From: an uncultured Mailhella sp.
GTDB lineage: Bacteria; Desulfobacterota; Desulfovibrionia; Desulfovibrionales; Desulfovibrionaceae
Assembly: GCA_944324625.1 (NCBI GenBank)
Contig: CALUWZ010000022.1
Location: 1 to 15,790, forward strand
Direction of reading: 5' to 3'
DNA length: 15,790 nt
The translations under genes and the position numbers were made by a program. Position 1 is the first letter of the stretch; every line of letters starts with the position of its first letter. Below are positions 6,128-12,343 of the stretch, piece after piece. The notes beneath the pieces were generated by a model. It saw only the letters and a program-made list of their open reading frames with translations. It made no database searches and was not told the DNA's origin.

Positions 6128-8311
6128 ATGAAAATCTGCAAAGTTTCCCGAAAAAGCCTGCTTATTTATGCCGTTGTCTTTTTCCTCATGCTGTTTTTTG
6201 AGGCGCAGCGCCTGAACCCCCTGCTGGAACGGGAAAGCGCAAAATATCCGTTTCTGCGTCCCATACAGGAATTTCTGACCGAAACAGGCGAAAAAAGCGG
6301 CCTGTATGCCCTGAGCAGCCGCATGTACGATACGGTCAGCGCCGTAAGCCAAAATTCCCTTTTCAGCGAAAACCGCAGCCTTTTTCCCGTACTGCAGACA
6401 TGGCTTGACGGAATGCAGCGCAGGCTGACGGCCCAAAGCGGACAAAACAGCACACAGACTGCAGAACAAAACACCGCACAAAATACGGCACAGAACACCG
6501 CACAGAACGCGGCAGACAGCGCAGAACAGAATACGGCGCAGACACAGCCTGCCGAAAATTCCGCCTTGCAAAAAGAGTCCCTGCAGAACCAAGCCGAACG
6601 CAGCCAAACAGCCTCCCGAACAAAAAGCGTTTCGGCTGAAAGTTCCGTGCAGAAAACTGCCGTGCCTGCACAAAACAGCGGCGGTGCGGCAAAAGAAAGC
6701 GCAGAGCAGAAGAGCCTGCCGCCGTATAAGCAGAACAGCCTCGGCTATCCCTTCAATACAGATTTATTGGAAAAAAATCAGTATCCCGAAGGCTCTGACA
6801 TTTATCACGCCCTTATGCCCGATTTCGGCAGAAAGAAAACCGTGCTTCTTATCGGCGATTCCATGATGATGGAAGGCCTCGGCCCCACCCTGCACCACCG
6901 CCTGCGCAGACGCGACAATCTGGACGTATACCGTGAGGGAAAATATTCTTCGGGCCTCAGCCGTCCCGACTTTTACGACTGGCCGAAAAACCTCGCCGCC
7001 ATGCTGGAAAAATACAGCCCTGACCTGCTGATAATGAGCCTCGGCGCCAACGACACCCAAGACATTGTCATAGACAAAAAGCGTTATTTTATCGACACCA
7101 AGCCGTGGGCTGAAATTTACCTTCAGCGTTCCAAGGATTTTATTGCCCTTGCGGACAACGGCAGACGGCATATCGTATGGGTGAGCCTGCCCGTCATGGG
7201 CAAGGAGCCCTACTTCACCCGCACGCGCCTGATTTCCAGACTGCAGGCCGAGGCAAGCCGAACCGTTCCCAACGCAAGCTTTGTGAACATAGAGCACCTG
7301 CTCACGGAAAACGGCAGATATACGACCTTTTACAAGGATAAGAACAATCAGAGCATACGCCTGCGCTCACAGGATTTAATCCATGTCAGCAATGCGGGCG
7401 GCGAAATTCTCACTGATTATGTCCTGCCCGAAGTGGACAGACACCTTGCAGCCCTGTACGCCGAGGACGTGCCCCAAAGCTATCCGCCCGCTGCAGGCAT
7501 GGCAAACCGTGTGACCTTTACCTCGGAACTGCGCAGAAAACAGGCCGAATACTTTATATGGCTGCCCCAAACGGACACCAAAATCAGTGCCCCGAAAGAA
7601 CCTCTTAATGTGCAGAAAGCCATTAAAGAACAGCTCGGAAACAGCCGCTTCCCCGTTTTGTACCTTCTGCACGGCGCAACAGGTTCAGGCAGGGATTTTG
7701 CGGATAATCTCGGCAAAAGCCTGCAGAAAATCGCCGACGGCAAAAAAGTCATTATTGTGGCCCCAAGCTGCGAACCCTTCGGCTGGTATGTAAACAGTCC
7801 GCTCATTGCAGAAAATCAAATCGCCGATTTTATCACCAAAGAACTGGTTCCGCATATCGACAGCCTCTATCCCTCCAGCGGAAAACGCAGCATTGCAGGG
7901 CTCAGCATGGGCGGCCACGGCGCACTTTTACTCGGCTTCCGCAATAAAAGCCTGTTCCGTTCCATGGCAGGCATAAGCGCGGTTATGGACATACGTGTCC
8001 ACAAGGACAGCTGGAAAATAAAAAGTCTTCTCGGCGAATACGAACAAAACCAAAAAATCTGGGATGAAAACAGCGTGCTTGCCCTTATCGGCGAAAAATG
8101 GCCAGCCACCTCGCCCAAGCAGATCATTGTCACAACAGGCACGCAGGACAATCTTGTTCTGGAAGAAAACCGCAGGGCACAGGAACTGTTCCGCAAACGG
8201 GGATTCACCATAGACTACACGGAAGCCGAAGGCACGCACAGCTGGGACTTTTGGCGCAGATACATACCGCAGGTTCTCGAAAAGCAGGCGGATTACCTCA
8301 ATTCCCTGTAA
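6128..8311 (+). CDS. Membrane-anchored DUF459/SGNH hydrolase fused to an esterase-D-type hydrolase
   Basis: This 727-residue protein is probably periplasmic and held by an N-terminal membrane helix (about residues 9-25). After it come a short helical segment, a Gln/Ala/Thr/Asn-rich linker (about 103-195), and a DUF459-type SGNH domain (about 236-445). That domain has block I IGDSMM (nucleophile Ser245), SSGLSRPDFYDWP, GAND (306-309) and DLIH (Asp416, His419). The last ~250 residues form an alpha/beta hydrolase of the putative-esterase (esterase D / S-formylglutathione hydrolase) type: PVLYLLHG (509-516), GLSMGGHGALL (591-601) with Ser593, Asp674 in TGTQDN and His704 in GTHSW. Both catalytic sets look intact. 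It starts 8 bp after the MBOAT gene with a poor ribosome-binding site, suggesting translational coupling. By analogy with PatA/PatB and AlgI/AlgX, the SGNH domain may complete acyl transfer; the esterase may remove, edit or receive acyl groups. The fusion is seen directly; the role is inferred. Confidence 0.88.
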   Translation: MKICKVSRKSLLIYAVVFFLMLFFEAQRLNPLLERESAKYPFLRPIQEFLTETGEKSGLYALSSRMYDTVSAVSQNSLFSENRSLFPVLQTWLDGMQRRLTAQSGQNSTQTAEQNTAQNTAQNTAQNAADSAEQNTAQTQPAENSALQKESLQNQAERSQTASRTKSVSAESSVQKTAVPAQNSGGAAKESAEQKSLPPYKQNSLGYPFNTDLLEKNQYPEGSDIYHALMPDFGRKKTVLLIGDSMMMEGLGPTLHHRLRRRDNLDVYREGKYSSGLSRPDFYDWPKNLAAMLEKYSPDLLIMSLGANDTQDIVIDKKRYFIDTKPWAEIYLQRSKDFIALADNGRRHIVWVSLPVMGKEPYFTRTRLISRLQAEASRTVPNASFVNIEHLLTENGRYTTFYKDKNNQSIRLRSQDLIHVSNAGGEILTDYVLPEVDRHLAALYAEDVPQSYPPAAGMANRVTFTSELRRKQAEYFIWLPQTDTKISAPKEPLNVQKAIKEQLGNSRFPVLYLLHGATGSGRDFADNLGKSLQKIADGKKVIIVAPSCEPFGWYVNSPLIAENQIADFITKELVPHIDSLYPSSGKRSIAGLSMGGHGALLLGFRNKSLFRSMAGISAVMDIRVHKDSWKIKSLLGEYEQNQKIWDENSVLALIGEKWPATSPKQIIVTTGTQDNLVLEENRRAQELFRKRGFTIDYTEAEGTHSWDFWRRYIPQVLEKQADYLNSL
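6461..6544 (+). repeat. Degenerate 12-bp tandem repeat encoding Q-N-T-A units
   Basis: Residues 112-139 of the SGNH/esterase protein read as repeated (A)QNTAQNTAQN units made by a degenerate 12-bp repeat. Codons vary between copies (ACC/ACG, CAA/CAG), so it is an old or selected peptide repeat rather than a recent slippage product. It forms a flexible linker between membrane anchor and catalytic domains. Confidence 0.7.
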
Positions 8312-8336
8312 TTTTCGGCCGCCTGCCGACAGCCAT

Positions 8337-8368
8337 AAAAAAAGCAAAACCCGAAGATTTTGCTTTTT
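8337..8368. terminator. Bidirectional intrinsic terminator between the acyltransferase operon and ridA
   Basis: A perfect 11-bp stem (AAAAAGCAAAA / TTTTGCTTTTT) with the 8-nt loop CCCGAAGA is flanked by an A-run on the left, which reads as a T-run on the minus strand, and T residues on the right. It sits between convergent genes, 25 bp after the + strand stop and about 85 bp past the ridA stop. Confidence 0.85.
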
Positions 8369-8452
8369 GCTCTGTTTTGCGCAGGCTTTGCTGCGAAACA
8401 AACCCCACCAAACACAAATTTGGCGTCCTGTTCGCCGACAGCGGTTTAAATT

Positions 8453-8830
8453 TTACAAAACCGCAATGCACTCGATTTCCACCAAAGCGCCGAGGGGCAG
8501 GCCCTTTACCGCAAAGCAGGAGCGGGCGGGAAAATCCTTGGTGAACACTTTGGCATATTCGGCATTAAAGGCCTGAAAATCAGCCATGTCATGAATAAAA
8601 ACAGTGGTTTTTACCACATTGTCAACGCTTGCGCCCTGACTTTTCAAAACGGCGCACAGATTCTGCAGAGCCTGTCTTGCCTGTTCGGCAATGCCGCCCT
8701 CAACCATTTTTCCCGTGGCGGGCACAAGGCCGATTTGTCCTGAAAGATAGAGGGTATTGCCTGATTTTACGCCTTGGGAATAGGGGCCCACGGCATTGGG
8801 TGCTTCGTCGGTGAAAAAAATTTCTTTCAT
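8453..8830 (-). CDS. ridA: RidA family enamine/imine deaminase
   Basis: This 125-residue RidA/YjgF protein is a cytosolic trimer in known members. It hydrolyses reactive enamines and imines such as 2-aminoacrylate released by PLP enzymes like threonine/serine dehydratase. The signatures are GPYSQG (15-20), YLSGQIG (28-34), and the C-terminal PARSCFAVKGLPLGALVEIE (101-120), which carries the substrate-binding Arg103 and the conserved glutamates. The length is normal and nothing is missing. The start at 8830 is supported by AAGGAG (complement of 8836-8841) with 5-nt spacing. It is divergent from thrC, a fitting neighbour because threonine feeds the dehydratase whose intermediates RidA clears. 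Confidence 0.96.
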   Translation of the reverse strand: MKEIFFTDEAPNAVGPYSQGVKSGNTLYLSGQIGLVPATGKMVEGGIAEQARQALQNLCAVLKSQGASVDNVVKTTVFIHDMADFQAFNAEYAKVFTKDFPARSCFAVKGLPLGALVEIECIAVL

Positions 8831-8870
8831 AATAACTCCTTATCGGTTAAGAGGGTGTATTTTCAAATTA

Positions 8871-8899
8871 ATTCTGGCTGTGTCATATTGATATTTCAA
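8871..8899 (-). promoter_or_regulatory. Candidate ridA promoter
   Basis: On the minus strand TTGAAA (8899-8894) and CAGAAT (8876-8871) are 17 bp apart. The -35 lies inside the palindrome at 8882-8905. The -10 is only a partial match (four of six). Confidence 0.4.
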
Positions 8900-8905
8900 A
8901 ATGAC
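8882..8905. promoter_or_regulatory. 24-bp imperfect palindrome, probable operator of ridA
   Basis: The half-sites read GTCAT-A-TTGA and TCAA-A-ATGAC around a 4-bp centre, and 10 of 12 symmetric base pairs match. It overlaps the candidate ridA -35, so a dimeric regulator bound here could repress or activate ridA and perhaps the divergent thrC. The inner TTGA-N4-TCAA recalls Crp/Fnr-type sites but is 2 bp shorter than a canonical FNR box. No specific regulator can be named. Confidence 0.5.
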
Positions 8906-9023
8906 GCCGCATTGTCTTTCCATATCATCGTTCCGTACAAAGAGTAAAGCCCCCTGCAAAAAATTTTGGCCGCGGCCGCCGCCGTTCTTTTCCGAAAAAA
9001 ACAGGAAAGCTTCTTTTCACATA

Positions 9024-9048
9024 TTGACAGTGTTCCGCATTTTATACT
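9024..9048 (+). promoter_or_regulatory. Possible thrC promoter with atypical spacing
   Basis: A consensus TTGACA (9024-9029) is followed by TATACT (9043-9048), but the spacer is only 13 bp, too short for a standard sigma-70 promoter. TACTAG two bases later would give 15 bp. One hexamer may be part of a different promoter. Confidence 0.3.
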
Positions 9049-9081
9049 AGCTTTATGGTGCTTTACGGCAAAATACGCGCG

Positions 9082-9093
9082 GCAGGGCCCTGC
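9082..9093. promoter_or_regulatory. GC-rich 12-bp palindrome in the thrC leader
   Basis: GCAGGGCCCTGC is a perfect palindrome ending 16 nt before the thrC ribosome-binding site (AAGGAG, 9110-9115). It lies within a potential larger fold with flanking GCGG and CCGC. It could be a DNA operator or part of a leader hairpin. There is no threonine-rich leader peptide. Confidence 0.3.
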
Positions 9094-9120
9094 ACCGCCG
9101 CACAGGAACAAGGAGCCTTT

Positions 9121-10545
9121 ATGTTTCCCAAAGTACGCCATGAAATGGAATATGTCTGTACCAAATGCAGTGCCCGCCACGGCATTGACGAACTGCTGTA
9201 CACCTGCCCCGACTGCGGCGGCGTTCTTCTTTTGAACGACAAGGAATTTGATAAGCTCAAAGAAACCTCGGGCAAAGAATGGCAGGAAATTTTTGACGGC
9301 CGCCGCGCAACGGACTGCAAAGCCCTGAAAGGCATTTTCCGCTTTTACGAACTCATGGCGCCTGTTTTGGAAGAAGAGGACATTCTGTATCTCGGCGACG
9401 GCCACAGCCCCATCGTTGAGGCGTCCAAAGCCCTGAAGGACAAACTGGGCCTTAATTTTGCCTTCAAGCACGAAGGGCAGAACCCCTCCGCCTCTTTTAA
9501 AGACAGAGGCATGGCAGGCGCATTCAGCTATCTGAAATCAATGGTGCGCAAACACGGCTGGGACAATGTGCTTACAATCTGCGCCTCCACGGGCGATACG
9601 TCCGCAGCGGCAGCCCTCTACGGCTCCTACGTGGGCGATCCCATAAAAACCGTTGTGCTCCTGCCCGAAGGAAAAGTTACGCCGCAGCAGCTTTCCCAGC
9701 CCCTTGGCAGCGGTGCCGCTGTTCTGCAGATTCCGGGCGTATTCGACGACTGCATGAAAGTGGTGGAATACCTTGCGGGCCATTACCGCGTTGCACTTTT
9801 AAACTCCAAAAACAGCTGGCGCATTCTGGGTCAGGAATCTTATGCCTATGAAACTGCGCAGGAATACCGCTGGAAACTCCAAGACAAGGCGCTTTTTGTA
9901 CCCATCGGCAATGCGGGCAACATCACCGCCATCATGTCAGGCCTCCTGAAAATGAAACGCCTTGACATCATCGACGGCCTGCCCCGTCTTTTCGGCGTGC
10001 AGTCCCACCATGCCGACCCCGTATACCAATATTACAGCCAGCCCGAAGAAAACCGCACCTATCACCCCGTAGACGTACAGCCGAGCGTTGCGCAGGCCGC
10101 CATGATCGGCAATCCCGTTTCCTTCCCCCGCGTGCAGAAACTGGTTAGGGAATACGAAGCCCTCGGCGGTGATTTCAATGTGGTTCAGGTAACGGAACAG
10201 GCCATTATGGATGCCATGATACTTGCCAACATGCACGGCCATATTGCCTGCACCCAAGGCGGAGAATGCCTTGCTGGCCTTATCAGGGCAAAGGAAGAAG
10301 GCAGGATAGGCAGTGAATTTGCCGTGCTTGACGCAACGGCCCATGCCCTCAAATTCTCCGGCTTCCAAGACATGTATTTCCAAAACACTTTCCCCGAATG
10401 CTTTGGCGTAACACCTAAAAAAGACATGCGGAATCTTCCGCACACCATTATTTCCGAAGAGCGCAGAAACGCCCTTTCCAAGGAAGAATTTACCGAAGAA
10501 GCTGCACATAATATTGCAAAATATATGAATTTGTTAGAAAAATAA
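9121..10545 (+). CDS. thrC: Threonine synthase with N-terminal zinc ribbon
   Basis: This cytosolic PLP enzyme converts O-phosphohomoserine to threonine, the last step of threonine biosynthesis. The 474-residue protein starts with a zinc-ribbon pair, YVCTKC (Cys13, Cys16) and TCPDC (Cys29, Cys32), common in this threonine synthase class. The PLP-binding lysine is Lys127 in NPSASFKDRGM. The family-typical STGDTSAAAALYGS and the glycine-rich VPIGNAGNITA follow; the latter grips the cofactor phosphate. The start at 9121 is preferred over an in-frame ATG at 9055 because AAGGAG lies at 9110-9115 with 5-nt spacing and homology begins just after it. ridA is divergent upstream. A ferredoxin follows 122 bp downstream. 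A related PLP lyase is possible, but the whole pattern fits threonine synthase. Confidence 0.93.
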   Translation: MFPKVRHEMEYVCTKCSARHGIDELLYTCPDCGGVLLLNDKEFDKLKETSGKEWQEIFDGRRATDCKALKGIFRFYELMAPVLEEEDILYLGDGHSPIVEASKALKDKLGLNFAFKHEGQNPSASFKDRGMAGAFSYLKSMVRKHGWDNVLTICASTGDTSAAAALYGSYVGDPIKTVVLLPEGKVTPQQLSQPLGSGAAVLQIPGVFDDCMKVVEYLAGHYRVALLNSKNSWRILGQESYAYETAQEYRWKLQDKALFVPIGNAGNITAIMSGLLKMKRLDIIDGLPRLFGVQSHHADPVYQYYSQPEENRTYHPVDVQPSVAQAAMIGNPVSFPRVQKLVREYEALGGDFNVVQVTEQAIMDAMILANMHGHIACTQGGECLAGLIRAKEEGRIGSEFAVLDATAHALKFSGFQDMYFQNTFPECFGVTPKKDMRNLPHTIISEERRNALSKEEFTEEAAHNIAKYMNLLEK

Positions 10546-10576
10546 CAAATAATTCACGCAAAATTGCGGTTTCTGC

Positions 10577-10605
10577 TTGACAGGGAAGAAATTGCAAGCT
10601 ATTTC
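10577..10605 (+). promoter_or_regulatory. Weak candidate promoter for the ferredoxin gene
   Basis: A consensus TTGACA at 10577-10582 is followed 17 bp later by TATTTC (10600-10605), a poor -10. The 122-bp gap after thrC and the strong ribosome-binding site of the ferredoxin make an independent promoter here plausible. Confidence 0.3.
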
Positions 10606-10637
10606 ATTAAAAAGCCACAAAGTGGTAAATCTTGAAC

Positions 10638-10653
10638 ATTAGTGAAAACTAAT
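10638..10653 (+). promoter_or_regulatory. GAAA-tetraloop hairpin before the ferredoxin ribosome-binding site
   Basis: ATTAGT-GAAA-ACTAAT is a perfect 6-bp stem closed by a GNRA-type loop. It ends 4 nt before the GGAGG Shine-Dalgarno (10658-10662). In RNA it could stabilise the 5' end or affect ribosome access; as DNA it could be an operator. Confidence 0.45.
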
Positions 10654-10667
10654 ATTTGGAGGACATT

Positions 10668-10856
10668 ATGGGTTACACTGTTAGTGTTGACGCTGATAAA
10701 TGCGTAGGTTGCGGTGAATGTGTTGATATCTGCCCCGTTAGCCTTTACGAACTCGTAGACGGCAAAAGCGAACCAAAAAATCCTGACGAATGCCTTGGCT
10801 GTGAATCCTGTACAGGCGTTTGCGAACACGACGCTATCACCATTGAAGAAGTATAA
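10668..10856 (+). CDS. Small 2[4Fe-4S] ferredoxin
   Basis: This is a 62-residue cytosolic electron carrier with two cysteine motifs: CVGCGECVDICP (Cys12, 15, 18, 22) and CLGCESCTGVCE (Cys42, 45, 48, 52). Both have the CxxCxxCxxxC spacing for a [4Fe-4S] cluster. The first is followed by the usual Pro; the second has Glu53 instead. The protein is acidic, as electron-carrier ferredoxins usually are. The ATG at 10668 is chosen because GGAGG (10658-10662) lies 5 nt upstream; a TTG start at 10656 would overlap that site. It stands between thrC and a malic enzyme gene and ends before a strong terminator. The redox partner is not evident. Confidence 0.95.
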   Translation: MGYTVSVDADKCVGCGECVDICPVSLYELVDGKSEPKNPDECLGCESCTGVCEHDAITIEEV

Positions 10857-10879
10857 TTTTTATACTCATCAATAATTTT

Positions 10880-10910
10880 GTGGCAAGGCTTATGCTTTGC
10901 CACTTTTTTT
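10880..10910 (+). terminator. Strong intrinsic terminator between ferredoxin and malic enzyme
   Basis: A 10-bp stem (GTGGCAAGGC / GCTTTGCCAC, one G-U pair) with a TTAT loop is followed by seven T residues (10904-10910). It ends only 16 nt before the malic enzyme ATG and 5 nt before its AAGGAG ribosome-binding site. Confidence 0.9.
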
Positions 10911-10926
10911 AACAAAAGGAGCATAT

Positions 10927-12237
10927 ATGGCATTATACACCGATCAGGAAGCCCTTGACTATCACGAATTTCCCCGCAAAGGCAAAGTGGAGGTCATTCC
11001 CACCGTTGCCTGCAATACCCAAAAAGATTTGTCCGTGGCGTATTCTCCGGGCGTTGCCGTGCCATGTATGAAAATCCATGAAAACGAAGCGCTTGCCGAT
11101 ACCTATACGGGACGCGCCAACCTTGTGGCGGTTGTGTCCAACGGAACGGCCGTGCTCGGCCTCGGCAGCATCGGCGCAAAAGCCGCCAAGCCCGTTATGG
11201 AAGGCAAGGGCCTTCTGTTCAAAATGTTTGCGGACGTGGACGTTTTTGACATTGAACTTGACGAAAAAGACCCCAAAAAACTCTGCACAATCGTCAAAGC
11301 CCTTGAACCGACCTTCGGCGGCATAAACCTTGAAGACATCAAAGCGCCCGAATGTTTTTACATTGAAGAACGCCTGAAAAAAGAAATGAATATTCCCGTG
11401 TTCCATGACGACCAGCACGGCACGGCGGTTATTTCGGGCGCAGGGCTGATTAATGCCTGCTATCTCACCAAAAGAAAAATTTCCGCCTGCAAAATCGTCA
11501 TTTCAGGCGCAGGAGCCGCAGCCATTGCCTGTGCCAATTTCTATGTTTCCTTGGGCGCAAAACGAAAGAATATTTTCATGTTCGACTCCAAAGGCCTTAT
11601 TCACCAAGGCAGAACGGACCTGAACAAATACAAAAAACGCTACGCGCAAAAAGAAAGCTGCACCATGGCCGAAGCCATGAAGGGTGCGGACGTTTTCCTC
11701 GGCCTGTCCAGAAAAGGCGTGATCAGCGGCGATATGCTCAAAACCATGAACAAACAGCCCCTTATTTTCGCCTGCGCCAACCCCGATCCCGAAATTACAT
11801 ACGAAGAGGCTAAAAAAGCCGTTCCCGACTGCATTATAGGCACGGGCAGAAGCGATTACCCCAACCAGATCAACAACGTGTCAGGCTTTCCCTTCCTGTT
11901 CAGAGGAGCCCTTGACGCGGGCGCAACGGAAATCAACGAAGCCATGAAAATCGCCGCCGCCAACGCCCTTGCCATGCTTGCCCGCGAAAACGACATTCCG
12001 AAGGAAGTGACGGACGCATACGGCGGCCAAACCTTCACCTTCGGCACGGACTACATTATCCCGAAACCGCTTGACCCGAGAATTCTTGAATGGGAAACTG
12101 CTGCCGTAGCCAAAGCCGCTATGGAATCAGGCGTGGCGCAAAGACCGATCAAAGACTTTGACGCTTACAGAAAAGCCCTCAAAGAACGGGTGCAAAAAAG
12201 CCGCCTGCGCGCAGCCGCCGTGCAGAAATTATATTGA
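10927..12237 (+). CDS. NAD(P)-dependent malic enzyme (short form)
   Basis: This cytosolic enzyme oxidatively decarboxylates malate to pyruvate with NAD(P)+ reduction, and the reverse is possible. The 436-residue protein has only the malic enzyme core and lacks the C-terminal phosphotransacetylase-like domain of E. coli MaeB. The landmarks are catalytic Tyr39 in [10 protein letters not shown], Lys94 in MEGKGLLFK, metal-binding Glu136 (NLEDI) and Asp161-Asp162 in FHDDQHGTA, and the Rossmann loop [13 protein letters not shown] (191-203). CANPDPEI and [18 protein letters not shown] follow. An Asp220 after the second Rossmann strand hints at NAD preference but does not prove it. The start at 10927 is set by AAGGAG (10916-10921) with 5-nt spacing. 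A strong terminator directly upstream raises the question of how it is transcribed; its own terminator follows at 12271-12312. Confidence 0.95.
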   Translation: MALYTDQEALDYHEFPRKGKVEVIPTVACNTQKDLSVAYSPGVAVPCMKIHENEALADTYTGRANLVAVVSNGTAVLGLGSIGAKAAKPVMEGKGLLFKMFADVDVFDIELDEKDPKKLCTIVKALEPTFGGINLEDIKAPECFYIEERLKKEMNIPVFHDDQHGTAVISGAGLINACYLTKRKISACKIVISGAGAAAIACANFYVSLGAKRKNIFMFDSKGLIHQGRTDLNKYKKRYAQKESCTMAEAMKGADVFLGLSRKGVISGDMLKTMNKQPLIFACANPDPEITYEEAKKAVPDCIIGTGRSDYPNQINNVSGFPFLFRGALDAGATEINEAMKIAAANALAMLARENDIPKEVTDAYGGQTFTFGTDYIIPKPLDPRILEWETAAVAKAAMESGVAQRPIKDFDAYRKALKERVQKSRLRAAAVQKLY

Positions 12238-12270
12238 TTCGGCCGAAAAAACAGAGTGCCTTTAAATTTA

Positions 12271-12312
12271 AACTCCCCGATTTGTGTTTTCACCGCAGCG
12301 GGGAGTTTTTTT
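12271..12312 (+). terminator. Intrinsic terminator after the malic enzyme gene
   Basis: A 9-bp stem, AACTCCCCG (12271-12279) with CGGGGAGTT (12299-12307), has a 19-nt loop and runs into seven T residues (12306-12312). It lies between convergent genes; the upstream TTTAAATTTAA side offers only a weak T-tract for the minus strand. Confidence 0.85.
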
Positions 12313-12343
12313 ATACCGAGTACAGACGGAAACTGCCTGTCAA

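Noticed and set aside
8968..8977. GGCCGCGGCC palindrome upstream of thrC
   Set aside because: It is a short GC-only palindrome in a GC-rich patch, not placed against a promoter element and likely to occur by chance.
9055..9120. N-terminal extension of thrC from ATG 9055
   Set aside because: No ribosome-binding site precedes 9055, whereas AAGGAG precedes 9121 with correct spacing. The extension includes the leader palindrome and does not resemble threonine synthases.
10546..10572. CGCAAAATTGCG inverted repeat after thrC as a terminator
   Set aside because: As a hairpin only about 4 bp can form around a workable loop and no T-run follows, so termination there is not supported.
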